DNA of 14,912 nt from Clostridium sp. SCN 57-10 (GCA_001725215.1 MEFT01000038.1:1-14912); one strand, 5' to 3'. Numbered from the stretch's first letter, positions 6,715 to 14,797 are shown. A program made the numbers and translations. The notes: generated by a model from the sequence alone, not told the origin.

Positions 6715-8388
6715 ATGAAGCGATTTGTTTTTGCCTTACTTACTCTGTGCATGCTGTTTTCTGTCTTGATACCTTCACCCGTACGAGCGCTTGACGCAAA
6801 CCCCACGCTTAAAATCGGATTGTTTTACAATTTGAACGCGCTGCCGGCGGCAAACCTGCAAAACGTAACCGGCTATGGCGCGGGATATCGGTTTGGCTGG
6901 TTTGACGGATCGAGCCGCGTATTTAACGAGGTTTTTGCGACAGGCGAGATCACGCTGACCATGCTGAAGGACAAGCCGATTTATGTGGGGAACGGCAACG
7001 TGTATTACGACACGATGCCGGCGTCCAGCCGCTTTTCGATCGGCCCTTATCACCTTGAAGTTTCAGAAAACTATGCCAGCGCAGGCGATGCATCAAGCGC
7101 AGCAGACCGTGTAAAGTCTTATGGCTTTTCGGCTTTTCCTGCGTATGTCACCGGTGTATATAAAGTTCGCGTCGGGCAATATATGACGCTGCAGGATGCT
7201 GAGGCGGCGCGTGCGTCGGTTGGCAATACGCTCGGCGCAGGTGTATCTGTTTGCGGTGCCAGCAAAAGCTGCTATACCGTTACCGTGACGGGAACCGACC
7301 GTATTCTGTTTGAGTTTGACAATGGCGGCGCGGGGCTTGGCATTATGCCCGTCGGCAACGGAAGCGCGCCTGCGCAGACATGGTTTAAAGGGTATAAATA
7401 CTATGGCGGTTTTGAATATCTGCGCGTGAACGGAAACGACCTCACCGTGATGAACGTTGTGTCGATGGATCAATATCTCAGAGGTGTAATACCGTATGAA
7501 ATGAGTCCATCATGGCCCATCGAGGCGCTGAAGGCTCAAGCACTTTGCGCCAAGGCATACGCGCTTAAAAACATCGGCAAGCACGGCGCGTCGGGCTTTG
7601 ATCTGTGTAATACCACCGACTGTCAGGTCTACTATGGCACGGGCAGCGCCAACGCGACGACCGACCGCGCTGTTGACGAAGTGAGCGGCTACTGCATCAT
7701 GTATAACGGAAGAGTTGCCGAAACCTTTTATCATTCGTCAAGCGGCGGCTATACCGAAGATGTAAAAAACATTTGGACGACCGACCTAGCCTATTTGAAA
7801 GCGGTAGAGGATACCTATCTGGTAAAGACCTTGCCGTACAGCTTTTCCATCACACCGGCCGAGCTGACGCGTCGCCTGCGCGATAAAGGCTATGCGCTTT
7901 CGGCCGACGTGACCGATCTTTACGTCAGCCGTTATTCGGCCGTGGGCAACGTACTTGAGGTTACCGTGGTTCTGGCAGACGGTACGAAGCTAAAGCCGTT
8001 CACGGGTGATCGCGCCCGCACCTTTTTGAACATATCGACCGACGATGCCACGAGAATCAGAAGCCATCGTTATACCATCGGCACGGTAACGGGGCTTTTT
8101 GCCAACGACGCATCGATGGACAAGCCGATTCAGGAATACTATGCGATTGGCTCGGGCGGTAATGTTTCTTCAGTCGGAGCTTCAAGTGCGAATTTGAAAA
8201 TCATTACAGGCAGCGGTGTTGAAACCGCTCAGGTTACCAATAAAAGCTTCCAGATCAAAGGCACCGGTTCGGGGCATAATATCGGTATGAGCCAGTGGGG
8301 CGCCCACGCAATGGCTCAAAAAGGATTTACATACGATCAGATCATTCAATTTTATTTTACCGGTGTACGGGTGGAAAGAGTAGAGTAA
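6715..8388 (+). CDS. Secreted SpoIID/LytB-domain protein (sporulation or cell-wall amidase-enhancer type) with SPOR-like segment
   Basis: SpoIID is a peptidoglycan lytic transglycosylase used in spore engulfment; LytB relatives modulate wall amidases. The 557-residue product has a signal peptide: KR at 2-3, hydrophobic core 4-20, and likely cleavage after a PVRA-like site near 25. Residues 149-200 (YKVRVGQYMTLQDAEAA...) resemble a SPOR peptidoglycan-binding domain. The SpoIID domain starts at about 243: VSMDQYLRGVIPYEM (249-263, Glu262 aligning with the catalytic Glu of SpoIID), ALKAQALCAKAYAL (271-284), DLCNTTDCQVYYG with a conserved Cys pair (298, 303), and FYHSSSGGYT (338-347). It closes with the hallmark GSGHNIGMSQWGAHAMA (518-534). 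I chose the ATG at 6715 because AAAGGAG (6703-6709) lies 5 bases upstream and the signal peptide begins there; an in-frame start at 6685 adds an unlikely leader. It is much longer than B. subtilis SpoIID, so strict orthology is uncertain. Its stop overlaps the queA start by one base. Confidence 0.9.
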   Translation: MKRFVFALLTLCMLFSVLIPSPVRALDANPTLKIGLFYNLNALPAANLQNVTGYGAGYRFGWFDGSSRVFNEVFATGEITLTMLKDKPIYVGNGNVYYDTMPASSRFSIGPYHLEVSENYASAGDASSAADRVKSYGFSAFPAYVTGVYKVRVGQYMTLQDAEAARASVGNTLGAGVSVCGASKSCYTVTVTGTDRILFEFDNGGAGLGIMPVGNGSAPAQTWFKGYKYYGGFEYLRVNGNDLTVMNVVSMDQYLRGVIPYEMSPSWPIEALKAQALCAKAYALKNIGKHGASGFDLCNTTDCQVYYGTGSANATTDRAVDEVSGYCIMYNGRVAETFYHSSSGGYTEDVKNIWTTDLAYLKAVEDTYLVKTLPYSFSITPAELTRRLRDKGYALSADVTDLYVSRYSAVGNVLEVTVVLADGTKLKPFTGDRARTFLNISTDDATRIRSHRYTIGTVTGLFANDASMDKPIQEYYAIGSGGNVSSVGASSANLKIITGSGVETAQVTNKSFQIKGTGSGHNIGMSQWGAHAMAQKGFTYDQIIQFYFTGVRVERVE

Positions 8389-9425
8389 TGGCAGAAGAAC
8401 TAAAAACAAGCGATTTTTATTATGATTTGCCCGAACAGCTGATTGCGCAGACGCCCCTTGAACGGCGCGACGGCTCGCGGCTGCTGGTGATCGACCGTGC
8501 CACAGGCGAACTGAAGCACCGGCATTTTTACGATATTGCGGAATACTTCCGCGCGGGAGACTGTCTGGTAGTCAACGACACCAAGGTATTGCCCGCGCGG
8601 CTGTACGGCGTCAAACAGCCGCACGGTGCGGCGGTGGAGGTTTTGCTGTTGCGTGACCTGGGTGATAACAGGTGGGAGTGCATCGTATACCCCGGCAAAA
8701 GACTGCACGAAGGAGCGCGGGTATCGTTTGGTGACGGAGAACTGACCTGTGTGGTCGAGCAGGTGCTGGAAACGGGCAACCGCGTGGTGCGCTTTGAGTA
8801 TCAAGGAATTTTTCTTGAGGTGCTTGAGCGGCTGGGCACCATGCCGCTGCCGCCCTATATTCGCGAGAAGCTAGACGATCAATCACGTTATCAGACGGTC
8901 TACTGCCGGGAGCTGGGCTCAGCAGCAGCACCGACGGCCGGCCTGCATTTCACCCCCGAGCTGCTTGATAGGCTGCGTGAAAAGGGCGTCGACGTTGTCC
9001 GAGTTACTTTACATGTCGGTCTAGGAACCTTCAGACCTGTAAAGGTTGAAAGCATTACGGAACACGTCATGCATTCCGAGGTGTATCATGTGTCGGAAGA
9101 GGCCGCTGCGCAGATCAATGCGGCGAAAGAAAGGGGTGGCCGCGTCATCGCATGTGGTACGACTTCCTGCCGCACGCTTGAGAGCGTGGCCGATGCGCAG
9201 GGAACGGTGCACGCGGGCGAAGGGAGCACGGCGATTTTTATCTATCCGGGCTACTCGTTTAAGGTGCTTGACGGGCTAATTACAAACTTCCATTTGCCGG
9301 AGAGCACGCTGATTATGCTTGTCTCCGCATTTTCCTCTCGTGAGATTGTGCTTCATGCATATCGAACCGCCGTCGAGCAGGGCTATCGCTTTTTTAGCTT
9401 TGGCGACGCATGCCTGTTTCTTTAG
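8388..9425 (+). CDS. queA: S-adenosylmethionine:tRNA ribosyltransferase-isomerase QueA
   Basis: QueA moves the ribosyl part of SAM onto preQ1 in tRNA (position 34), forming epoxyqueuosine. It acts in the cytosol after Tgt. The 345-residue length is typical. Motifs in order: YDLPEQLIAQTPLERRD (12-28), VNDTKVLPARL (62-72), PLPPYI (153-158), GSAAAPTAGLHFT (177-189), TLHVGLGTFRPV (207-218), GTTSCRTLES (257-266), ITNFHLPESTL (298-308) and RFFSFGDA (334-341). The ATG at 8388 shares its A with the TAA stop of the upstream gene, and GGAAAGAG lies just before it, so it is translationally coupled. tgt, two genes downstream, supplies the preceding step. No queuosine precursor genes (queCDEF) are present here. 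Confidence 0.97.
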   Translation: MAEELKTSDFYYDLPEQLIAQTPLERRDGSRLLVIDRATGELKHRHFYDIAEYFRAGDCLVVNDTKVLPARLYGVKQPHGAAVEVLLLRDLGDNRWECIVYPGKRLHEGARVSFGDGELTCVVEQVLETGNRVVRFEYQGIFLEVLERLGTMPLPPYIREKLDDQSRYQTVYCRELGSAAAPTAGLHFTPELLDRLREKGVDVVRVTLHVGLGTFRPVKVESITEHVMHSEVYHVSEEAAAQINAAKERGGRVIACGTTSCRTLESVADAQGTVHAGEGSTAIFIYPGYSFKVLDGLITNFHLPESTLIMLVSAFSSREIVLHAYRTAVEQGYRFFSFGDACLFL

Positions 9426-9433
9426 GAGGAAAT

Positions 9434-10609
9434 ATGGAGTGGATTTTTGCGGCTCTATCGGCGGTGCTTGCCGTGGCGCTAGCGCTCTCGCTCCTTGCGC
9501 TGCGCAAAAGTGCTTCCGCAGAGGAAATGCGCCAGGGTTTTGCCAATGCGGCGCAGGAGCTAACGGCGCTTCGCGCGCGGCAGGATATGCTGCTGCACGC
9601 AAGCGAACCGTCTTTCGACCGCATCCAAAAGCAGCTTCATGAAAACGCACTGCAGACCGAACAAAAGCTTGACCATATGCGCCGGACGCTGGTGGAAAGC
9701 CTTGCGCGGCTGAACCAGGAAAACGCTGCGCAGCTTGAAAACATCCGTAAAACCGTGGATGAAAAGTTGCAGACGGCACTTGAAAAGAAACTGAACGATT
9801 CGTTTCAGCAGGTGAGCCAGCGTCTTGAGCAGGTCTACCGCGGACTTGGCGAGATGCAAAGCCTTGCCGTGGGCGTCGGCGATCTGAAAAAGGTGCTCTC
9901 CAACGTCAAAACGCGCGGTGTGCTGGGTGAAATTCAGCTCGGCGCGATTTTAGAGCAGATTCTTTCGCCTGAGCAGTATGCGAGAAACGTAGCGACCAAG
10001 CCGGGCAGCGCTACCGTGGTAGAATATGCGATCAAGCTGCCCGGTGATGACGAAAAGCCGGTCTGGCTGCCCGTCGATGCAAAATATCCGGGCGACGCCT
10101 ACGAACAGCTGCTTGACGCGTATGACTCGGCCGATCAGGCGCGCGTGGACGCGGCAATCAAGCTGCTGCGCGATCGTGTCCGCTCGTTTGCGCGCGACAT
10201 TCACCAAAAATACATCGCTCCGCCGCACACCACCGAATTCGGCATCATGTTTCTGCCCGTAGAAGGGCTCTACGCAGAGGTTGTGCGCTGCGGACTTGTC
10301 GAGCAGCTGCAGCAGGATTTCAAAGTGAACATTGCTGGCCCTACCACGATGGGCGCGCTGCTCAACAGCCTGCAAATGGGCTTCCGCACGCTTGCCATTC
10401 AAAAGCGTTCCAGTGAGGTTTGGAAGGTGCTCGGCGGCGTCAAAACAGAGTTTGACAAGTTCGCAGAGGTGCTTGAAGCCACGCAGAAGCGGCTGATACA
10501 GGCAAACGATGAGCTGGACAAGCTAGTCGGCGTACGCACGCGACAGATTCAGAGCAAGCTGCGCGGCGTGCAGGTGCTTCCCGACGCGGAAATTTCGATA
10601 GAGGAGTAA
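9434..10609 (+). CDS. rmuC: RmuC family protein (DNA recombination/inversion-limiting)
   Basis: RmuC proteins limit rearrangement at inverted repeats in E. coli; the mechanism is unproven and a nuclease-like fold has been proposed for the domain. The 391-residue product has an N-terminal membrane anchor (about 3-23, alanine/leucine-rich), a long charged coiled coil (about 30-140), and the RmuC domain from about 145: NVKTRGVLGEIQLGAILEQIL (157-177, containing the family's GxxGExQL core), LPVDAKYP (212-219), then TTEFGIMFLPVEGLYAEV and GPTTMGALLNSLQMGFRTLAIQ. Length is normal or slightly short for the family. The start follows AGGAGG (9424-9429) by only 4 bases. It lies 8 bases after queA and 3 before tgt, an unusual guest between two tRNA-modification genes, though the spacing shows co-transcription. 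Confidence 0.94.
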   Translation: MEWIFAALSAVLAVALALSLLALRKSASAEEMRQGFANAAQELTALRARQDMLLHASEPSFDRIQKQLHENALQTEQKLDHMRRTLVESLARLNQENAAQLENIRKTVDEKLQTALEKKLNDSFQQVSQRLEQVYRGLGEMQSLAVGVGDLKKVLSNVKTRGVLGEIQLGAILEQILSPEQYARNVATKPGSATVVEYAIKLPGDDEKPVWLPVDAKYPGDAYEQLLDAYDSADQARVDAAIKLLRDRVRSFARDIHQKYIAPPHTTEFGIMFLPVEGLYAEVVRCGLVEQLQQDFKVNIAGPTTMGALLNSLQMGFRTLAIQKRSSEVWKVLGGVKTEFDKFAEVLEATQKRLIQANDELDKLVGVRTRQIQSKLRGVQVLPDAEISIEE

Positions 10610-10612
10610 GCT

Positions 10613-11743
10613 ATGTTTGAGCTTTTAAAAACCGATGGCGGCGCGCGTCTCGGCATCTACGTTACGGCGCATGGCACGGTGCAGACGCCGGTTTTTATGA
10701 ATGTGGGCACACAGGCGGCCATCAAAGGCGCGCTGTCTGCCGACGATTTGCAGCAGATCGGCTGCCAAGTTGAACTTTCCAACACCTATCATCTACATGT
10801 GCGTCCCGGCGAGGGCATCATTAAGGATCTGGGCGGCCTGCACCGTTTCATGCAGTGGGAAGGCCCGATTTTGACGGACAGCGGCGGGTTTCAGGTGTTT
10901 TCGCTTGCCAAGTTGCGCCGCATTCAGGAGGAGGGCGTGCACTTCAACGCCCACACCGACGGGCATAAAATTTTCATGGGTCCGGAAGAAAGCATGAAAA
11001 TTCAGTGGTCGCTTGGTTCGGATGTCGCCATGGCGTTTGATGAGTGCATCGAGAACCCGTCTCCGCGCGAGTATGTCAAGCGTTCGTGTGAGCGCACGGT
11101 GCGCTGGCTTCGGCGCTGCGACGAAGCACTTGAGGAGCTGAAAAAACGCGAAGATACCGTCAATCCCGGACAGGTGCTGTGGGGTATCAATCAGGGCGGA
11201 ACCTACCACGATCTGCGTGTTGAGCATATGAAGCAAATCGCGGAGCTTGACCTTCCGGGTTATGCCATCGGCGGGCTTGCGGTCGGCGAAACGGCGCGTG
11301 AGATGTATGACGTAATTGAAGCCGTGGAGCCGCACATGCCGCGCATGAAGCCGCGCTATCTGATGGGCGTCGGCACGCCGTCCAACATCATTGAGGCGGT
11401 TGCGCGCGGCGTAGACTTTTTTGACTGCGTGATGCCGGCGCGCAATGCGCGCCACGGCCACCTGTTTACCTCACAGGGTGTGATTAATATTAACAACGCG
11501 AAATATCAAACAGACAGCGCGCCGATTGACCCGCAGTGCGGCTGCCCGGTGTGCAGTAAATATTCTCGCGCCTATATCCGCCATTTGCTGCGCGCGGGAG
11601 AGATGCTCGGCATGCGCTTTGCCGTCATGCACAACCTGTATTTCTACAACAAGCTGATGAGCGATATCCGTACCGCCATTGAAAGCGACACTTTTACACA
11701 GTTTCGCGCGGAAAACAGCGAAAAGCTGGGAAAACGAATCTAA
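10613..11743 (+). CDS. tgt: tRNA-guanine transglycosylase (queuine/preQ1)
   Basis: Tgt swaps guanine 34 for preQ1 in tRNAs with GUN anticodons (Tyr, His, Asn, Asp), the step before QueA. The 376-residue length is standard. Visible: PVFMNVGTQAAIKG (26-39), LSNTYHLHVRPG (55-66), TDSGGFQVFSL (88-98) with Asp89 as the general acid/base candidate, GINQGG (191-196), AIGGLAVGE (218-226), and GVDFFDCVMPARNARHG (266-282), which contains the nucleophilic Asp. The structural zinc site Cys309, Cys311, Cys314, His340 is complete. GAGGAG (10601-10606), overlapping the end of rmuC, is 6 bases upstream of the ATG. It is the last gene of the operon and ends 6 bases before a strong terminator. The yajC/secDF genes that often follow tgt are absent. 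Confidence 0.98.
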   Translation: MFELLKTDGGARLGIYVTAHGTVQTPVFMNVGTQAAIKGALSADDLQQIGCQVELSNTYHLHVRPGEGIIKDLGGLHRFMQWEGPILTDSGGFQVFSLAKLRRIQEEGVHFNAHTDGHKIFMGPEESMKIQWSLGSDVAMAFDECIENPSPREYVKRSCERTVRWLRRCDEALEELKKREDTVNPGQVLWGINQGGTYHDLRVEHMKQIAELDLPGYAIGGLAVGETAREMYDVIEAVEPHMPRMKPRYLMGVGTPSNIIEAVARGVDFFDCVMPARNARHGHLFTSQGVININNAKYQTDSAPIDPQCGCPVCSKYSRAYIRHLLRAGEMLGMRFAVMHNLYFYNKLMSDIRTAIESDTFTQFRAENSEKLGKRI

Positions 11744-11749
11744 ACGAAG

Positions 11750-11784
11750 AAGCCGGCGCAGACAATGTCTGCGCCGGCTTTTTT
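11750..11784 (+). terminator. Strong intrinsic terminator between convergent tgt and the ATPase gene
   Basis: A GC-rich perfect stem AGCCGGCGCAGAC (11751-11763) with GTCTGCGCCGGCT (11767-11779), loop AAT, is followed by six T (11779-11784). The T tract overlaps the minus-strand ATPase stop codon (11783-11785). In the minus direction the tail is TTCTTCGTTT, so the hairpin may also work, more weakly, for the ATPase transcript. Confidence 0.95.
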
Positions 11785-14467
11785 ATGTACCTTGCAGGTC
11801 TTTGCGGTTGCGGATGAAGTATTTGCGGGCGAGGTCGACGGGAACAACTGTAAAGGCCAGCAGAGCAATGTGTATCAGATCGTCCAAGCGAAGCGGCATG
11901 GTGCGAAAAGTCTGCCCCCCGAAATAGAGGATAAGCACCTGCACAACGGTGACAATGCTCATAATCCAGAGAAAGGAAAGGTTGGATGACAGCTTTGCAA
12001 AAAGGTTAAAGTGGTGCGTGCGTGCGTTAAAACTGCTAAAAATGGCGCAAAACATGAAGAGTGCAAAAAACGAGCTCATGCTGTATACCGTACCGTGCAC
12101 ACGAAGCATCTCTGCATAATCATTGCTTTTTAAAAATGCCAGACACATGACGACCGCGTAAACACTGTTCACGCCAATTTGGTTTTTCATATAGGCGTTC
12201 ATAATCGGCTCATCGCGGCTTTTCGGGGGCTCATCCATATACTCGCGGCGTGATTTCTCACCGCTGAAGGCAAGCCCCGCAAGCGTGTCCATGACAATGT
12301 TAATCCAAAGCATCTGTATCACGGTAATCGGGAAGTCCACTTGAATGAGAGGCCCCGCAACGGTTACACCCACTGCGCACAGGCAGATGCTCATTTGATA
12401 GATAATGAACTTTCTTATGCTTTTGAAGACTGTGCGCCCATAGCAGATGGCCTTGGCGATTGAGTCAATGCGATTGTCTAAAATTACGATGTCTCCTGCT
12501 TCTTTCGCGACCTCGGTTCCGCTTCCCATTGCAAATCCGATGTCGGCCTGTTTGAGCGCCGGGGCATCGTTTACGCCGTCACCGGTCATGCCGACGACCA
12601 AACCCGCCGCCTGCGCGGCTCTTACAAGTCGGCTTTTGTCTGCGGGAAGCGCGCGCGCCACAACACGGATACGCGGCAGAATGTCGATGAGTTCTTCGTC
12701 TGTCAGCCGGTTCATTTCATCGGAGGTAATCACCAGATCCGACGGTTCACGTATGATTCCCGTTTCTTTGGCGATCGCTTCTGCCGTTGCGCGAGCGTCT
12801 CCCGTCATCATCACTGTTTGCACGCCTGCACGCTGTACCTGTTCCACACCCTTGATGGTCGTGGGGCGGATGTCATCTCGAATGGCGAGAAGTCCGACCA
12901 GAGTAAGGTCGCGCAGGCTGTCTGGCTCGCGAACGCCCGGCGGCGCAACGGCAACGGCGATGATGCGCATACCTTTTTCAGCGCAGTCGCGCAAAATGCG
13001 TTCCAGCCGAAAACGAGCGGTAAACACCTGCGGTCTCCCCGTTGTGTCGAAGAACTGCGTGCAGCAGGGAAGGATGCTTTCCGGGCTGCCTTTGATAAGC
13101 GTTGCATTCCATCCCTTTGATACGACTGATATCATCATTTTTAATTCGCTGGAGAAGGGGAGAAGATTGACGCTTTGCAGCTGGTCGTGTCCACCGTGCA
13201 ATCTTTGGGCAAACTCAAGCGCCGCACGATCGGTCGCGTTTCCGCCAATCGCCTGATGCTTTTCCATCACGGCGGAACAGTTGTACACAATCGCATCTTT
13301 CAAAATGCCGAGCAGGAGCGCGCGTTCCCGTGCGGCGTCTTCTTTATCCATGCACCGTCCCGTACCATCGACAAACTGCACAACGTCCAGCTTGCCGCAC
13401 GTCAGCGTTCCGGTTTTGTCGGTAAACAGAATATTGAGACTACCTGCCGTTTCAATGCCGATCGGCTTGCGCACGAGCACGTGATCCTTGATCATTCTCT
13501 TCATGTTGGCGGACAGTACAACCGTAATCATCATGGGCAAGCCCTCCGGTACGGCCATCACAACCACCGTAACACCGAGCGTACACGCCTGAATGAGAAG
13601 GGGAATCATGCTTCGCCATGACGATAACGTTTCTATGATTTTCACTGCGCTAAAGGCGTTGTCAATCACGATATTGTTAAAGAGGAAGGCAATCATCGAA
13701 ACGGCTGCGGCAACATAGCCGAATTTCCCGATTGCGGCAGCCAGTCCGCTCAATCGGTGTCTCAGCGGGCTTTCGCGTGTATCTTCCTGAATCTCCGCGC
13801 CGATACGCCCATAAACGGTGCCATCGCCGACGCACGTTACCTCCATCAAACCGTCTCCGCCACAGACTACCGAGCCGGAGAACACCAGATCATGACGCAA
13901 AAAATTGTTTTCGTCGCCATGCTTCGGCTTTGCTTGTGCCGGGTACTTTTTTGCCTCCTTGCTTTCTCCGTTGAGCGCCGATTGGTCGACCTCCATGGCG
14001 CCGTGAACGACATATCCGTCTGCGGGAACGCGGTCTCCCGGCTGTAGGCGCACCAGATCGCCCACCACAATCTCGTCTATTGGCAGTTCGACCGTACCCT
14101 TGGCGCGCAAAACACGGCAGCGGATTTTTCCTGCTTCCTCCTGCAGCTTTTCAAATGCGGATTCGCTGCCGTACTCCGAAAGCGTGGATACCAATGTTGC
14201 CAAAAGAATGGCTAGCGCGATTCCGGCCGACTCAAACCAGTTGGAGTTTTGCGCAATAAATAGAATGTTGATTGCAAGCGCGGCAAGCAAAATCTTGATC
14301 ACAGGATCGCCGAAGCTCGCGCCGAAGTTATACCAAAAGCCGTGGCGTTTTTTGCGTGAAATACTGTTTATTCCGTGCTTTTCGCGTGATGCAAGCACCT
14401 CTTTGTCGGTAAGCCCGCGTGGAACTTGTTCATATTCTGCTTCGGCCTGTGTCATCTGCAGCGCCAT
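11783..14467 (-). CDS. Calcium-translocating P-type ATPase, PMCA (P2B) type
   Basis: This integral membrane pump most likely exports Ca2+ using ATP. The 894-residue product is complete. It starts at ATG 14467, 7 bases after AAGGAGG (plus-strand CCTCCTT at 14475-14481); an in-frame GTG at 14473 is less likely. In order: cytosolic N-terminus with a cation-ATPase N domain (LTDKEV, about 19-24), TM1-2 (about 55-97), actuator domain with ALNGES (164-169, where many P-type ATPases have TGES), TM3-4 with VPEGLP (306-311, Glu308 an ion ligand), phosphorylation motif DKTGTLT (350-356), nucleotide domain with KGSPES (459-464), hinge TGD (555-557) and TGDGVNDAP (628-636), then TM5-10 (about 680-885). 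TM6 reads MLWINIVMDT with Asn723 and Asp727, the pair expected for Ca2+ rather than Na+/K+ or heavy metals. It converges on tgt and has no partner gene in the window. Manganese or dual transport cannot be excluded. Confidence 0.95.
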   Translation of the reverse strand: MALQMTQAEAEYEQVPRGLTDKEVLASREKHGINSISRKKRHGFWYNFGASFGDPVIKILLAALAINILFIAQNSNWFESAGIALAILLATLVSTLSEYGSESAFEKLQEEAGKIRCRVLRAKGTVELPIDEIVVGDLVRLQPGDRVPADGYVVHGAMEVDQSALNGESKEAKKYPAQAKPKHGDENNFLRHDLVFSGSVVCGGDGLMEVTCVGDGTVYGRIGAEIQEDTRESPLRHRLSGLAAAIGKFGYVAAAVSMIAFLFNNIVIDNAFSAVKIIETLSSWRSMIPLLIQACTLGVTVVVMAVPEGLPMMITVVLSANMKRMIKDHVLVRKPIGIETAGSLNILFTDKTGTLTCGKLDVVQFVDGTGRCMDKEDAARERALLLGILKDAIVYNCSAVMEKHQAIGGNATDRAALEFAQRLHGGHDQLQSVNLLPFSSELKMMISVVSKGWNATLIKGSPESILPCCTQFFDTTGRPQVFTARFRLERILRDCAEKGMRIIAVAVAPPGVREPDSLRDLTLVGLLAIRDDIRPTTIKGVEQVQRAGVQTVMMTGDARATAEAIAKETGIIREPSDLVITSDEMNRLTDEELIDILPRIRVVARALPADKSRLVRAAQAAGLVVGMTGDGVNDAPALKQADIGFAMGSGTEVAKEAGDIVILDNRIDSIAKAICYGRTVFKSIRKFIIYQMSICLCAVGVTVAGPLIQVDFPITVIQMLWINIVMDTLAGLAFSGEKSRREYMDEPPKSRDEPIMNAYMKNQIGVNSVYAVVMCLAFLKSNDYAEMLRVHGTVYSMSSFFALFMFCAIFSSFNARTHHFNLFAKLSSNLSFLWIMSIVTVVQVLILYFGGQTFRTMPLRLDDLIHIALLAFTVVPVDLARKYFIRNRKDLQGT

Positions 14468-14474
14468 AAGCACT

Positions 14475-14481
14475 CCTCCTT
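14475..14481 (-). promoter_or_regulatory. Ribosome binding site of the calcium ATPase
   Basis: On the minus strand AAGGAGG lies 7 bases before ATG 14467. This near-perfect anti-SD match and its spacing decide the start in favour of the ATG over the GTG at 14473, which would sit only one base from the Shine-Dalgarno. Confidence 0.85.
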
Positions 14482-14600
14482 GCTAAACTTCTCGCAAGTA
14501 TGTGTATGTAGACAAGCAGGCGGAAATGCATTTCGCACGAAGCTGAGGGCGGGAATATAGTCGGCAGTTGACAAAGCTAATCTCAGTTTTTCAGGAGTGT

Positions 14601-14636
14601 ATAAAATGCCCCCGCGCAAAACTGCGCGGGGGCATT
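14601..14636 (-). terminator. GC-rich terminator-like hairpin upstream of the calcium ATPase (minus-strand polarity)
   Basis: AATGCCCCCGCGCA (14605-14618) pairs perfectly over 14 bp with TGCGCGGGGGCATT (14623-14636), loop AAAC. Read on the minus strand, the stem is followed by TTTTAT (ending about 14601), so the polarity fits a terminator for a minus-strand transcript. On the plus strand there is no T tail. No gene precedes it on the minus strand within the window. It is therefore either the terminator of a gene beyond 14912 or an attenuator inside a long ATPase leader. Confidence 0.65.
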
Positions 14637-14680
14637 GATGAATCTTGGGTACGAAGGAGTAGGGATGCATGACGGCAGTC

Positions 14681-14719
14681 AATAGTGATTTTGATCAAAA
14701 GAACGCATACGAATAGTGA
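14681..14719. repeat. Direct repeat AATAGTGA x2 flanking a palindrome
   Basis: AATAGTGA occurs at 14681-14688 and again at 14712-14719, a 31-base period (about three helical turns). Between them is the perfect 12-base palindrome TTTTGATCAAAA (14689-14700). The arrangement is operator-like, but short AT-rich repeats arise by chance and no regulator can be named. Confidence 0.35.
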
Positions 14720-14797
14720 ATTATGATATGAAGAAAGGGCTGTCAAGCCCCAACATAAAGTTTATGCACTATTTCTGAAAAAAGACGGCTATTCTTG

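Larger units (their letters stand above)
14482..14797. other. Non-coding spacer upstream of the ATPase
   Basis: No open frame here has a ribosome binding site together with recognisable protein sequence. The stretch holds the minus-strand hairpin at 14601-14636, the short repeats at 14681-14719, and a small hairpin GGGCT/AGCCC (14737-14750). A weak minus-strand promoter candidate is TTGACA (14746 down to 14741) with CATAAT (14725-14720), spacer 15. Base composition becomes markedly AT-rich from about 14690. Confidence 0.6.

Noticed and set aside
12447..13256. 269-codon plus-strand open frame antisense to the ATPase
   Set aside because: It is Ser/Arg/Ala-rich low-complexity sequence typical of the reverse complement of a coding region, has no ribosome binding site, and lies over the essential nucleotide and hinge motifs of a clear P-type ATPase.
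14568..14607. Plus-strand promoter from TTGACA (14568-14573) and TATAAA (14600-14605)
   Set aside because: The spacer is 26 bases, far outside the working range, and the -10 would overlap the arm of the hairpin at 14605; no gene follows on this strand.
14452..14682. 76-codon minus-strand open frame upstream of the ATPase
   Set aside because: It runs straight through the GC-rich terminator-like hairpin, lacks a Shine-Dalgarno, and has no recognisable protein features; the ATPase start has a far better site.
14737..14750. GGGCT/AGCCC hairpin as a terminator
   Set aside because: The stem is only 5 bp and neither strand has a T tract after it.
14482..14760. Manganese-sensing yybP-ykoY riboswitch upstream of the P-type ATPase
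   Set aside because: Such elements precede some cation pumps, so I looked for the conserved internal-loop sequences on the minus strand. They were not recognisable; only a short GGAGTAG appears, and on the wrong strand.
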